DNA of 64,000 nucleotides, from NCBI GenBank assembly GCA_038230415.1, contig JBBRNH010000013.1:21924-85923 (forward strand), in the 5' to 3' direction. The position numbers and the translations under genes were made by a program. The stretch's first letter is position 1. Every line of letters starts with the position of its first letter. Below the pieces are notes generated by a model that saw nothing but the letters and a program-made list of their open reading frames with translations, was not told the origin of the DNA and did no database searches. This document shows positions 1 through 8,758 of the stretch, piece by piece. Origin of the DNA: JBBRNH01 sp038230415 (GTDB lineage: Bacteria; Bacteroidota; Bacteroidia; Cytophagales; Spirosomataceae).

Positions 1-1530
1 GAGCATTTTGTGGATAACGTGCAGACAACCGGCCTGAAAGCGCAACTCGTCGTGAAAAACAAATGGCAGGCCGTCCGGTACAAAAAATACATTGACGACA
101 TTGGCGTACTGAACCCCGACAAGCGCGTGACCTGCGAGGTGGTGATTTCGCCCCCCGACGCGCACGAAGGCGACGACGAACCCGACGGCAGCTACGATGG
201 CGACGTGCGGGCGTTCTGGAAAAAGCAAATGGACAGGCACAGCACCCCCGAAAACTACGAACGAACCATCATTAATGCGTTTAAGAAGCATGAGGTACCG
301 GAACTGATTATCGTGGTCAGAAAACTAACAACCGGCTTCGACGCGCCCCGCAATAGCGTCTTGTATTTGACAACAGCCCTTAAAGAACATGAACTCCTGC
401 AAACCATTGCGCGGGTAAACCGGGTGCATCCGGGTAAAGATCACGGCCTGATTGTGGACTATTACGGTAATCTCGGCAACCTCGACCACGCCCTGAATCT
501 ATATGACGGCCTGAAAAACTTCGATGCCAAAGACCTGACCGAAACCCTAATCAGCATCAATACCGAGGTCACCAAACTACCCCAAGCGTACGCCGAGTTA
601 TGGGCTATGTTTAAGCCGATTCCTAACAAACATGATCTGAACGCTTATCAGGAACTGCTGTTCGACGACGAGAAACGGGAACTGTTCAAAGAGAAACTGT
701 TGGTCTATGCCCGGCTGCTGAAATTAGCCCTGTCGAGCGTTCAGTTTATGGAGCAAACCGCCGATGGCGAGATAGACACGTACAAACAGGACGCGAAGTT
801 TTTTATTGAATTAAGAACACAGGTCAACTGGCGATATGCCGACGCACCGGATGTTACGGCATACGAGTCTCAGGTACGCAAACTCCTCGACAAGTATATC
901 AACACCGACGGTGACACGCTGATTGTTACCCCCCAATTTACCCTGCTTGACCCTGACCAACGCCAAACCGAGTTAGCCCTGTTGATGGGTCAGGCTGCCC
1001 AGGCCGATCACATTGCCAGCAAAACGGGCAAAGCCATCGAGGTCAGCCCCCACCGAGACGAGGTGCTGTATCTCAAACTGGCCGAGATGATTCAGGAAAC
1101 TATTGATGCCTACCACGCCCAGCGGCTGTCGGAAGGCGATTATCTGCAACAGGCTAAAGAACAGGCAGCGATTTTTGAGAAAGGCCAGTTTAATGGCACC
1201 CCCAGCGAGTTACAGCAAAATCCGGTGGCACTGGCGTTTTATGGAGTGGCTACGGCCCTGCTTGCCACCGCCAATCTGCCCCAACCCAATGCATTTACCA
1301 TTGACCTGGCATTGGGTATTGATCGGTGTATTCGGGCCAGTATCTTAGATAAAGACCGGCCCTTGGTTGACTGGAAGGATAACGACGATCTGGCGGGTAG
1401 AATCCGCATCGGTTTAGACGATTTTATTATCGAGAAAGCCATTCATCAGCAGACTTCATTACCCTTTGATCTGGTTGATCAACTGATCGAAGGGTGCCTG
1501 AATATTGCCAAACTGCGTTATGTAGCATGA
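1..1530 (+). CDS. hsdR: Type I restriction enzyme R subunit, C-terminal part (5' truncated by window)
   Basis: The frame is open to base 1, so this is the 3' part of a longer gene. The visible ~509 residues begin in the second RecA-like helicase domain. A TTGFDAPR segment is followed about 25 residues later by QTIARVNR, which fits helicase motifs V and VI of type I restriction translocases. The remaining ~350 residues are charged and mostly helical, as in the HsdR C-terminal region that contacts the methyltransferase. HsdR is the ATP-driven translocating and cleaving subunit of type I systems. The endonuclease domain and Walker motifs must lie upstream, outside the window, as must hsdM and hsdS if they are linked. 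The stop overlaps the next start (ATGA). Family assignment is firm; whether the system is intact cannot be judged here. Confidence 0.9.
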   Translation, partial: EHFVDNVQTTGLKAQLVVKNKWQAVRYKKYIDDIGVLNPDKRVTCEVVISPPDAHEGDDEPDGSYDGDVRAFWKKQMDRHSTPENYERTIINAFKKHEVPELIIVVRKLTTGFDAPRNSVLYLTTALKEHELLQTIARVNRVHPGKDHGLIVDYYGNLGNLDHALNLYDGLKNFDAKDLTETLISINTEVTKLPQAYAELWAMFKPIPNKHDLNAYQELLFDDEKRELFKEKLLVYARLLKLALSSVQFMEQTADGEIDTYKQDAKFFIELRTQVNWRYADAPDVTAYESQVRKLLDKYINTDGDTLIVTPQFTLLDPDQRQTELALLMGQAAQADHIASKTGKAIEVSPHRDEVLYLKLAEMIQETIDAYHAQRLSEGDYLQQAKEQAAIFEKGQFNGTPSELQQNPVALAFYGVATALLATANLPQPNAFTIDLALGIDRCIRASILDKDRPLVDWKDNDDLAGRIRIGLDDFIIEKAIHQQTSLPFDLVDQLIEGCLNIAKLRYVA

Positions 1531-2234
1531 CTGATAATCAACAATATATACAATTTGGACAGCGCAAAATTTTATACAGTCTAACCCAAAAGGCCCGAAA
1601 AACCGTACGGATTCAGGTACTGCCCGACAGCACGGTGCAGGTTACGGCCCCGCTTGGTCTCTCAACCGAAGACGTGGCTAAAACCGTCAGGCACAAAGCC
1701 CCCTGGATTGTGAAGCAACTGCGGTTTTTCGAGCAGTTTCATCCGCTTACGCCCCCGCGCCTGTATCGTTCCGGCGAAACGCACCGCTACCTCGGTCGGC
1801 AGTATCGGCTCAAGCTGCATCAGGGCGAAACGAGCATTCGATTAGTGGCGGGTTTTTTTGAGATAACCCTGCCCGACCTGACCCCCGAAGCCATTGAGCA
1901 GGCACTAACCGACTGGTATCGGCAACGGGCCGAGGTATATTTTAGGCGAATGATTACCAACGCGCTGACTCATTTCGGTTCATACGCGCTGCCTGTGCCT
2001 GAGTTGAAACTGCGTAAAATGCCTACCCGTTGGGGAAGTTGCACAACCAGCGGCACTATTTACCTGCATCCCGACTTAATTAAAGCCGTCGGCAGTTGCA
2101 TTGAATACGTGATTGTGCATGAACTTTGCCATCTGGTACACCGCCACCACAACCGGGATTTTTACGGCCTACTCGACCGGGTTTTACCCGATTGGCCCCG
2201 GCGCAAACAAACCCTGGAGCGGATGATGGCCTGA
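1527..2234 (+). CDS. YgjP/SprT-like zinc metallopeptidase (DUF45, M48-like)
   Basis: Protein of 235 residues. The chosen ATG overlaps the hsdR stop as ATGA, indicating translational coupling; an earlier in-frame start would run into hsdR. The C-terminal half has the YgjP signature: RWGSC at about 169-173, the zinc motif HELCH at 198-202, and a further histidine near 208 as likely third ligand. YgjP-like proteins are predicted zinc-dependent hydrolases of unknown substrate and are often encoded beside type I restriction genes, as here. The N-terminal ~110 residues are beta-rich. It may process or turn over restriction subunits, but that is inference from position only. Confidence 0.85.
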   Translation: MTDNQQYIQFGQRKILYSLTQKARKTVRIQVLPDSTVQVTAPLGLSTEDVAKTVRHKAPWIVKQLRFFEQFHPLTPPRLYRSGETHRYLGRQYRLKLHQGETSIRLVAGFFEITLPDLTPEAIEQALTDWYRQRAEVYFRRMITNALTHFGSYALPVPELKLRKMPTRWGSCTTSGTIYLHPDLIKAVGSCIEYVIVHELCHLVHRHHNRDFYGLLDRVLPDWPRRKQTLERMMA

Positions 2235-2275
2235 ATGAATGCAAAACCGTACTTTCGTGGGAACGCTACGAAACT

Positions 2276-3541
2276 ATGAACCTCATCAAGATCAGTTGGA
2301 GTAACCTCCGTAACAAGCCCCTGAGCAGCTTTTTGAGCGGCTTGCTCATGACGCTCGGCATCACCATTATTTCGCTGTTATTGCTGCTAAACAAGCAGTT
2401 AGACGATCAATTTCGGCGCAACGTGAAAGGTATTGATATGGTTCTGGGCGCGAAGGGAAGCCCCCTGCAACTGATTCTATCGAGCATTTACCAACTCGAT
2501 GCGCCAACGGGCAATATTCCCCTTGCCGAAGCCGAACGCCTGACCCGCAACCCGATGATTAAGACGGCGATTCCGCTCTCGATGGGCGACAGCTACCAAT
2601 CGTTCCGCATTGTTGGCACGAACAAAAAGTACCTCGACCATTTCGACGCGACACTCGCGCAGGGCAAACTGTTCGAGAAGCCGTTGGAGTGTGTGGTGGG
2701 GTCACGAGCCGCCGAAATTACGGGCCTGAAACTCGGCGATACCTTTGCCGGGTCGCACGGATTAGACGGTAACGGCGAAGCCCACGACCATGATAAATAC
2801 CGCGTAACGGGCATCCTGAATCCGTCGAACTCGGTGGCTGATCAACTGATTATCACCAGTATAGCCAGTGTGTGGGCCATTCACGAGCATCATGACGAAG
2901 GTGAAGACCACCACGACGGCGAGGCCACCGCCCACGCCGGTGAAGACCACGATGCCGAACACACCGACGGGCCAACTGCCGACGCAAACCCCGATGCCGA
3001 CCGCGAGATAACAAGTATGCTGATTCAGTTCAGAAATCCGCTCGGTATGATGCTGGCGCGGGGTATCAACAGCAACTCTAAACTACAAGCCGCTTTGCCG
3101 AGTATCGAGATAAACCGGCTGTTTTCGCTTTTAGGAATCGGGGTTGAAACGCTACGGTACTTGGCCCTCGCTATCATGATTATTGCCGGCATCAGCGTGT
3201 TTGTGTCGCTCTATAATTCGCTGAAAGAACGCAAATATGAAATGGCCCTGATGCTGTCGATGGGAGCCACCCGAACGCAACTGTTCGGGATGTTGCTGCT
3301 CGAAGGGCTGGCCTTAGCCCTGATTGGCTTTGTACTGGGTCTGCTGTTCAGCCGATTGGCGTTATGGAGTCTGTCGGCAAATGTATCAGAGCAGTACCAT
3401 TACAACCTCGCGTCGTTTGGTATTCTGCCCGAAGAATGGGTGGTGTTGGGCGTTGCCGTGTTGGTCGGAATTTTAGCCGCTGCACTGCCCGCATTGGGCG
3501 TTTACCGCATGAATATCTCGCAAACGCTGGCCGAGGAATAG
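2276..3541 (+). CDS. ABC transporter permease, FtsX/MacB-like, with His-rich periplasmic loop
   Basis: Protein of 421 residues starting MNLIKISWSNLRNKP. One N-terminal membrane helix (about 17-38) is followed by a large extracytoplasmic domain and three C-terminal helices (about 298-318, 340-360, 385-408), the FtsX/LolC/MacB permease layout. The family couples ATP hydrolysis to lipoprotein extraction or periplasmic work. Residues about 203-240 form an unusual run of His, Asp and Glu that looks metal-binding. No ATPase gene is adjacent, so the partner must be encoded elsewhere. Some permeases near zinc-regulated genes in other bacteria look similar, so a zinc-linked role is possible but inferred. 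The stop lies 7 bases from the converging gene on the other strand. Confidence 0.8.
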   Translation: MNLIKISWSNLRNKPLSSFLSGLLMTLGITIISLLLLLNKQLDDQFRRNVKGIDMVLGAKGSPLQLILSSIYQLDAPTGNIPLAEAERLTRNPMIKTAIPLSMGDSYQSFRIVGTNKKYLDHFDATLAQGKLFEKPLECVVGSRAAEITGLKLGDTFAGSHGLDGNGEAHDHDKYRVTGILNPSNSVADQLIITSIASVWAIHEHHDEGEDHHDGEATAHAGEDHDAEHTDGPTADANPDADREITSMLIQFRNPLGMMLARGINSNSKLQAALPSIEINRLFSLLGIGVETLRYLALAIMIIAGISVFVSLYNSLKERKYEMALMLSMGATRTQLFGMLLLEGLALALIGFVLGLLFSRLALWSLSANVSEQYHYNLASFGILPEEWVVLGVAVLVGILAAALPALGVYRMNISQTLAEE

Positions 3542-3548
3542 TGGCAAA

Positions 3549-4241
3549 TCAGAGTGTAAGCCCAAACTTGACACCCGCGCTGATGCTCGGTGATGTATGA
3601 CTATACTGCCTGATTGATCCGCTACTGTAAAATTCTGTGACGGCTAACCTGCGGATACCACCCCCGACGTAGCAATCCAGAACGAAGTTTTTTTGCCTGT
3701 TTAAGACAAATTGATAGCCAACTTTGGCATGAGCTGCCTGAGTCACCCGATCCTCTCCGGGAAAGGTAAAGGCTTTATACATACCTTCTAAAGCAACGTA
3801 CTGACCCGACACAGTGGCGTTGACCCGTTTACGTTGTGTATCTTGGTGGGCTAAGGGCGTGTACGTTTTCCGCGCCCATCGGTCGCGGAAGTAGTATCTG
3901 ACTTCGGTTCTGAACCGCCACACACGCCAGGTATTGAGCCGATTGCCTGCGAGAATGTTAGGGTTGGCAATTTCCCGTCGTCCGCCAAACAGCATACCAT
4001 CCCAGCCGTATCCAACCTCCTGCTGAATACTCAGTTGCCGGTAAACCGGAATTTCCAGCGCGAACTGCCAGGTAGGCGTTAAGTCATATAAGCTCAACAG
4101 CGCGAATTTGATGACGGGCCGCAACGAAACCGTGTCAAATGCCATATTGGTTTTAGCAGGAAGCGGCCCGGAAACGTCGTACTGAGCCGATGAAAGCCGG
4201 GCCATCAACAGGCAAATGCCAACAAGCACGATACGTTTCAT
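3549..4241 (-). CDS. Predicted outer-membrane beta-barrel protein, DUF3575-like
   Basis: Protein of 230 residues with a signal peptide ending around LSSAQ. The mature part has alternating hydrophobic and aromatic strands such as WQFALEIPVYRQLSIQQEVG and RTEVRYYFRDR, and ends in a strand closing with a hydrophobic residue (SISAGVKFGLTL), as expected of a small outer-membrane barrel. The central strand and YYFRDRW segment resemble DUF3575 proteins, which have no known function. It stands alone, converging on the permease gene and downstream of the Uma2 gene. No enzymatic motif was seen. Confidence 0.6.
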   Translation of the reverse strand: MKRIVLVGICLLMARLSSAQYDVSGPLPAKTNMAFDTVSLRPVIKFALLSLYDLTPTWQFALEIPVYRQLSIQQEVGYGWDGMLFGGRREIANPNILAGNRLNTWRVWRFRTEVRYYFRDRWARKTYTPLAHQDTQRKRVNATVSGQYVALEGMYKAFTFPGEDRVTQAAHAKVGYQFVLNRQKNFVLDCYVGGGIRRLAVTEFYSSGSIRQYSHTSPSISAGVKFGLTL

Positions 4242-4268
4242 AGTCAGGGGCGTTATGTTTTCTAACGC

Positions 4269-4853
4269 TCAAAACAACGCTCTGACATCTAATGCCAGTT
4301 CGGGCAGCACCGCCGACCGAATCAGGAACGTTTCAGGATTTTTGCTGCCCTGCGCTGAGGCTAACCCCGTCAGCACGTACCGCCCGGATTCATTCAGGGC
4401 GTGAACTTCGATGGATTGCGTTTCCCATTCGGCAATCCAGTATTCAGGAATACCGAAGCGTTCGTAGATATCGCGTTTCTGGTAGCGGTCGCGCCGAACC
4501 GACGACGGAGACACAATTTCTACCGCCAAATCAGGCACACCCATAATACTATCGTTGGTAATGAGGTGCTGTTTAGCTGCCGATACAAACACGAGGTCAG
4601 GCTGTGGGGCGTTGTACTCGTTCAAAAAAACATCAATGGGTGAATAGAAAATTTTTCCGCCAATTTGTTTCTCCTGAATAAATGCCCGGAGAAATGTGTA
4701 GAGATTTCCCGACAATTCCTGATGAAAAGGCGAAGGCGCAGATTTTTGCATAAGTTCTCCGTCTAAGAGTTCGTAGTGAAAGGGGTCATTGTCGTCAAAT
4801 TCCAGTTCACGGAACTGCTGATAGGTCAGTTGGTCAAGGGCAATTGCTTCCAT
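4269..4853 (-). CDS. Uma2 family endonuclease-like protein (DUF820)
   Basis: Protein of 194 residues, the usual Uma2 length. It has the family order: a YELLDGEL strand near the N-terminus, PQPDLVFVS in the middle, and DLAVEIVSPSS followed by RDRYQKRDIYERFGIPEYWIAE. The Asp of PDLVFV and the Glu of VEIVSPSS match the PD-(D/E)XK nuclease core. Uma2 proteins are abundant in cyanobacteria and Spirosomaceae and their biological role is unknown. It has no partner gene. A second, divergent family member lies at 31388-31969. Confidence 0.85.
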   Translation of the reverse strand: MEAIALDQLTYQQFRELEFDDNDPFHYELLDGELMQKSAPSPFHQELSGNLYTFLRAFIQEKQIGGKIFYSPIDVFLNEYNAPQPDLVFVSAAKQHLITNDSIMGVPDLAVEIVSPSSVRRDRYQKRDIYERFGIPEYWIAEWETQSIEVHALNESGRYVLTGLASAQGSKNPETFLIRSAVLPELALDVRALF

Positions 4854-4890
4854 ACTCTGTTGCTTCCCGATGGTTAGGGACTAAGATACA

Positions 4891-4923
4891 AAAAAATAAG
4901 CCCGGCCAGAATTGGCCGGGCTT
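4891..4923 (-). terminator. Rho-independent terminator of the sdh operon
   Basis: An 11-bp GC-rich stem (AAGCCCGGCCA paired with TGGCCGGGCTT, four-base loop, 4898-4923) is followed on the minus strand by a run of T (complement of the A run at 4891-4896). It lies 35 bases after the sdhB stop and before the minus-strand Uma2 gene, so it should end the sdhCAB transcript. Confidence 0.9.
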
Positions 4924-4957
4924 TGGTATTTCACAGACAATCGTACCGTGATAGTTA

Positions 4958-5710
4958 TTACACGTTTTCGGTCGTGAGTTTTGCGCCGAGATATTCGCGG
5001 TTCATGCGGGCGATGTGGTCAAGGGAGATTGATTTGGGGCATTCAACCGAACAGGCACCCGTGAACGAACACGCGCCGAAGCCTTCTAAATCCATCTGCG
5101 CCACCATCCGCTCGGCCCGCATTTTATGCTCGGCGTGGCCCTGCGGCAGCACCGCGAGGTGAGACACCTTAGCCGATACGAACAGCATGGCCGACGCATT
5201 TTTACAGGCCGCTACGCACGCCCCGCACCCGATGCACTGGGCCGCGTCCATGGCTTCGTCAGAGATCTCTCGCGGTACCGGAATCTCGTTGGCATCCGGG
5301 GCCGAACCCGTATTGACCGACACGTAGCCCCCGGACTGAATCACCCGGTCAAACGCCGAACGGTCAACCATCAGGTCTTTGATAACGGGGAAGGCTTTGG
5401 CCCGCCAGGGTTCCACCACAATCGTATCGCCATCGGCAAACGAGCGCATATGCAACTGACAGGTGGTGGCTCCGGTTTGGGGGCCGTGCGCCCGGCCATT
5501 GATATACATCGAACACGACCCGCAGATACCCTCGCGGCAATCATGGTCAAACACAATGCTTTCTTCGCCTTTGTGAGACAGTTCGCCGTTCAGCACGTCA
5601 AACATTTCCAAAAATGACATATCGGGCGAGATATTGTCAACGGTATAAGGCACCAATTTTCCCGGCGTTTTGCTGTTTTTCTGCCGCCAGACTTTCAGGT
5701 TGATTTTCAT
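4958..5710 (-). CDS. sdhB: Succinate dehydrogenase/fumarate reductase iron-sulfur subunit
   Basis: Protein of 250 residues, normal for the non-classical (b558-type) succinate dehydrogenase. It carries electrons from the flavin of SdhA to quinone. Three cluster-binding groups are visible: Cys58, 63, 66 and 84 for the [2Fe-2S] centre; CIGCGACVAAC (Cys159, 162, 165, 169); and Cys214, 220 and 224 within CSFTGACSVECP for the remaining clusters. It is the last gene of sdhC-sdhA-sdhB, transcribed on the minus strand, and ends just before a strong terminator. An 80-base gap with an imperfect inverted repeat separates it from sdhA. Peripheral membrane subunit on the cytoplasmic side. Confidence 0.96.
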   Translation of the reverse strand: MKINLKVWRQKNSKTPGKLVPYTVDNISPDMSFLEMFDVLNGELSHKGEESIVFDHDCREGICGSCSMYINGRAHGPQTGATTCQLHMRSFADGDTIVVEPWRAKAFPVIKDLMVDRSAFDRVIQSGGYVSVNTGSAPDANEIPVPREISDEAMDAAQCIGCGACVAACKNASAMLFVSAKVSHLAVLPQGHAEHKMRAERMVAQMDLEGFGACSFTGACSVECPKSISLDHIARMNREYLGAKLTTENV

Positions 5711-5715
5711 TTTGA

Positions 5716-5790
5716 GTGGTTAGTCGTCAGTGGTCAGTGGTTAGTTGCTTCGCTGATTCTGCTTGCCACTGACCACTAATCACTAACCAC
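5716..5790. repeat. Inverted repeat in the sdhA-sdhB gap
   Basis: Two 25-base arms (5716-5740 and 5766-5790), built from GTGGTCAGTGG/CCACTGACCAC-like words, pair at about 22 positions around a 25-base spacer. The right arm directly abuts the sdhA stop codon. Nearly the whole gap is hairpin. A related GTGGTCAGTGG element lies at 29982-30068. It could act as an RNA processing or stability element within the operon mRNA (inference). Confidence 0.8.
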
Positions 5791-7728
5791 CTACTTATAG
5801 CTCCGTTGCGTGAGTTTGACGTTCTCGAACACGAGTTCTTCTTTGTTCAGGATTTCGGGCTGGTTTTCACCGGCATATTCCCAGGCGGCCACGTAGGCAA
5901 AGTTGGCATCATCGCGTTTGGCTTCACCTTCTTCGGTCTGGTACTCCTCGCGGAAGTGACCACCGCACGATTCATCGCGGTTCAGCGCGTCGTCAATCAT
6001 CAACTCGCCGAGTTCGATGAAGTCAGCCACGCGGCCCGCCATTTCGAGCGATTGATTCACCTCGTCACCATCACCCAAAACGCGGACATTTTTCCAGAAG
6101 TCGGCTTTCAACTCCTGCACCATCTTCTTGGCTTTGGTCAGACCCTCGGCAGTACGCGACATGCCGCAGTAGTCCCAGATAATCAGACCCAGGGCGCGGT
6201 GGTATTCATCAACGGGCTTGGTGCCTTTGATATTCAGCAGTTTCTGCGTCATGTCCGTTACGCGCTGCTCGGCTTCTTTGAAAGCGGGCGCATCAACAGG
6301 CAGTTTATCATTTTGCCCAATCGTGGCTAAATAATCACCAACGGTGTACGGAATCACGAAATAACCGTCGGCCAGCCCCTGCATCAGGGCCGAAGCACCG
6401 AGCCGGTTCGCGCCGTGATCCGAGAAGTTAGCCTCGCCCAGGGCGTACAAACCGGGAATGGTGGTCATCAGGTTATAATCAACCCACAGTCCGCCCATCG
6501 TGTAATGAACCGCCGGATAAATCATCATCGGCGTTTTGTATGGGTTATCATCCACGATTTTCTCGTACATCTCAAACAGGTTGCCATACTTGGCCTCAAT
6601 CGTTTTCTGCCCGTCGCGTTTGATGGCATCGGCAAAATCGAGATACACCGCCAGGCCCGTTTTGCTCACGCCCCGGCCCTCATCGCAAACGTATTTGGCG
6701 TTGCGCGAAGCTACGTCGCGCGGCACGAGGTTTCCGAACGACGGATACCGGCGTTCCAGAAAATAGTCGCGCTCTTCTTCTTTGAGGTCGGTTGGTTTGA
6801 GTTCACCCTTGCGGATTTTCTGGGCCAGTTCCTGGGTTTTTGGCACCCACACGCGCCCGTCGTTCCGCAGTGATTCTGACATCAGCGTCAGTTTCGACTG
6901 ATAATCGCCTTTGACAGGGATACACGTCGGGTGAATCTGCGTGTAGCAGGGGTTTGCAAACAACGCGCCGTGCTTGTGCGCCCGCCAGGCCGCCGTCACG
7001 TTCGAGTTCATGGCGTTGGTCGAGAGGTAGAACACGTTGCCGTATCCGCCCGTGCAGAGCAGCACGGCATGGCCCGAATGAGATTCGATTTTGCCCGTCA
7101 GCAGATTACGGGTCACGATGCCGCGTGTTTTGCCGCCCTCCACCACAAGGTCAAGCATTTCACTGCGCGTAAACAATTTTACTTTGCCATTGGCAACCTG
7201 CCGACTCAGGGCCGAATACGCACCGAGGAGCAGTTGCTGCCCGGTTTGGCCCCGTGCGTAGAACGTCCGGGACACCTGCGCCCCACCGAATGAGCGGTTG
7301 GCGAGCAGACCGCCGTACTCCCGCGCAAACGGAACGCCCTGCGCCACGCACTGATCAATGATGCTCACGCTAACCTCGGCCAGCCGGTGTACGTTGGCTT
7401 CGCGCGAGCGGTAGTCCCCGCCTTTAATAGTGTCATAAAACAGCCGGAACACACTGTCGCCGTCGTTCTGGTAGTTTTTAGCCGCATTGATACCGCCCTG
7501 CGCGGCTATCGAGTGCGCCCGGCGCGGGCTGTCGTGAAAGGTGAAAACCTTCACGTTATAGCCTAATTCGGCCAGCGACGCAGCCGCTGACGCACCGGCT
7601 AAGCCCGTTCCAACGACGATGATGTCGTACTTCCGTTTGTTGGCCGGGTTTACCAGTTTGAGACCGAACTTGTGCCGTGACCACTTTTCGGCCAGGGGGC
7701 CTTCGGGAGTTTTTGATACTAATTGCAT
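5791..7728 (-). CDS. sdhA: Succinate dehydrogenase/fumarate reductase flavoprotein subunit
   Basis: Protein of 645 residues that oxidises succinate to fumarate using covalently bound FAD. The dinucleotide-binding motif VVGTGLAGA is at about 38-46 and the FAD-attachment segment AHSIAAQGG places the flavinylated His at about 72. The C-terminal EEYQTEEGEAKRDD region is typical of the b558-linked family. The start MQLVSKTPEG at 7728 was chosen: the frame stays open 28 codons further upstream, but those codons are the arm of an intergenic inverted repeat and give an unlikely peptide. Middle gene of sdhCAB. Confidence 0.96.
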   Translation of the reverse strand: MQLVSKTPEGPLAEKWSRHKFGLKLVNPANKRKYDIIVVGTGLAGASAAASLAELGYNVKVFTFHDSPRRAHSIAAQGGINAAKNYQNDGDSVFRLFYDTIKGGDYRSREANVHRLAEVSVSIIDQCVAQGVPFAREYGGLLANRSFGGAQVSRTFYARGQTGQQLLLGAYSALSRQVANGKVKLFTRSEMLDLVVEGGKTRGIVTRNLLTGKIESHSGHAVLLCTGGYGNVFYLSTNAMNSNVTAAWRAHKHGALFANPCYTQIHPTCIPVKGDYQSKLTLMSESLRNDGRVWVPKTQELAQKIRKGELKPTDLKEEERDYFLERRYPSFGNLVPRDVASRNAKYVCDEGRGVSKTGLAVYLDFADAIKRDGQKTIEAKYGNLFEMYEKIVDDNPYKTPMMIYPAVHYTMGGLWVDYNLMTTIPGLYALGEANFSDHGANRLGASALMQGLADGYFVIPYTVGDYLATIGQNDKLPVDAPAFKEAEQRVTDMTQKLLNIKGTKPVDEYHRALGLIIWDYCGMSRTAEGLTKAKKMVQELKADFWKNVRVLGDGDEVNQSLEMAGRVADFIELGELMIDDALNRDESCGGHFREEYQTEEGEAKRDDANFAYVAAWEYAGENQPEILNKEELVFENVKLTQRSYK

Positions 7729-7750
7729 AACAGCGATTGTTTGATGTTTG

Positions 7751-7818
7751 TGGTTTGCGGTTCGTAGTTGACGGCTCCAGGTAATAATTCGCGCCGACCA
7801 ACTACGAACCACAAACCA
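7751..7818. repeat. Inverted repeat in the sdhC-sdhA gap
   Basis: Arms of 20 bases at 7751-7770 and 7799-7818 (TGGTTTGCGGTTCGTAGTTG and its complement with one mismatch) around a 28-base spacer. The repeat fills most of the gap between sdhC and sdhA. Both gaps of this operon therefore hold a long hairpin, but with different sequences. Confidence 0.8.
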
Positions 7819-7827
7819 AGAACCACT

Positions 7828-8523
7828 TTACAAATAACCATTTCCTTTCAGGTACATATAGATCGGCATAATGGCAAACAGGGCCGGAATCAACATACCA
7901 AAACCATACACGCCAACCGCCTTGATGAGGGGTGTGTATTTCTTGTGGCGGATGCCCAGCGTCTGAAAACCGCTCTGAAAGCCATGCACAAGGTGATAAC
8001 CAACGGCCACCATCGAGATTACATAGCCGATCACGTACCAGATACTTTTGAATGCTTCGGCTACTTCGGTGTATAAATCTTTTACTTCGCCGTTGCCATA
8101 ATCAATTGATTTTAAGGCTCCAAAGTGGGTTTCATACCAAAAATGCCGCATATGTACGATAATGAATACCAGCATAACCGTACCTAAGATACCCATATTC
8201 CGCGATGACCAGGGGCTGTTGGCTTCCGGTTTGCTGTAGGCATACTTTACCGGGCGCGAAGCCTGATTCTGACGGGTGAGAATCAGGGCCATCATTGCGT
8301 GAAGCAGGATTGACCCGTATAGCAGGTAGGCAATCGTCGAAATAAGCGGATTGTGGGTCATGAAATGAGAGTACTCATTAAAAGCCCGCCCGCCATCATT
8401 GGCAAACAATTGCAGGTTGCCACCCACGTGAACAATAAGAAATGAGCAGAGAAATAAACCCGTCAATGACATGACGACCTTACGACCGAGCGAACTGGAA
8501 AGCGTTTGTGTTACCCAAGACAT
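7828..8523 (-). CDS. sdhC: Succinate dehydrogenase cytochrome b subunit (b558 type)
   Basis: Protein of 231 residues with five hydrophobic segments, as in the single-subunit diheme anchor of epsilon-proteobacterial, Bacillus and Bacteroidota succinate dehydrogenases. It anchors SdhAB to the membrane and passes electrons to menaquinone. Candidate haem-ligand histidines lie in or near membrane segments at about 32 (LIVHVGG), 75 (SILLHAMM), 124/127 and 177/180. First gene of the operon; the divergent plus-strand DCC gene starts 235 bases away. No clean promoter box was found in front of it. Confidence 0.94.
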   Translation of the reverse strand: MSWVTQTLSSSLGRKVVMSLTGLFLCSFLIVHVGGNLQLFANDGGRAFNEYSHFMTHNPLISTIAYLLYGSILLHAMMALILTRQNQASRPVKYAYSKPEANSPWSSRNMGILGTVMLVFIIVHMRHFWYETHFGALKSIDYGNGEVKDLYTEVAEAFKSIWYVIGYVISMVAVGYHLVHGFQSGFQTLGIRHKKYTPLIKAVGVYGFGMLIPALFAIMPIYMYLKGNGYL

Positions 8524-8758
8524 CGTGATTATTATACCCGGTTGGTTATACTAATTAAACAAAGTGCCGCCGAAATAGTGCCTTCGCCGACGCGCCAAAA
8601 CTAACGCCCAAACCCCGCCTAAACAACTTTGACAGCGGTAAACCGGCAACTGACCCGCTTATTTTTAAGGGGTATAAACTAAGCGACGACATGGTTTGCA
8701 AACGACCTGTTTCAGAATTTTGTTTACTCTTTGTCTGCTCAAATCAGACCCCACTATA

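Noticed and set aside
5806..6873. Long plus-strand frames antisense to sdhA
   Set aside because: They mirror a well-supported gene and lack motifs; typical of high-GC codon usage.
7729..7812. 28-codon upstream extension of sdhA
   Set aside because: It is made of an intergenic inverted repeat arm and gives an unlikely peptide.
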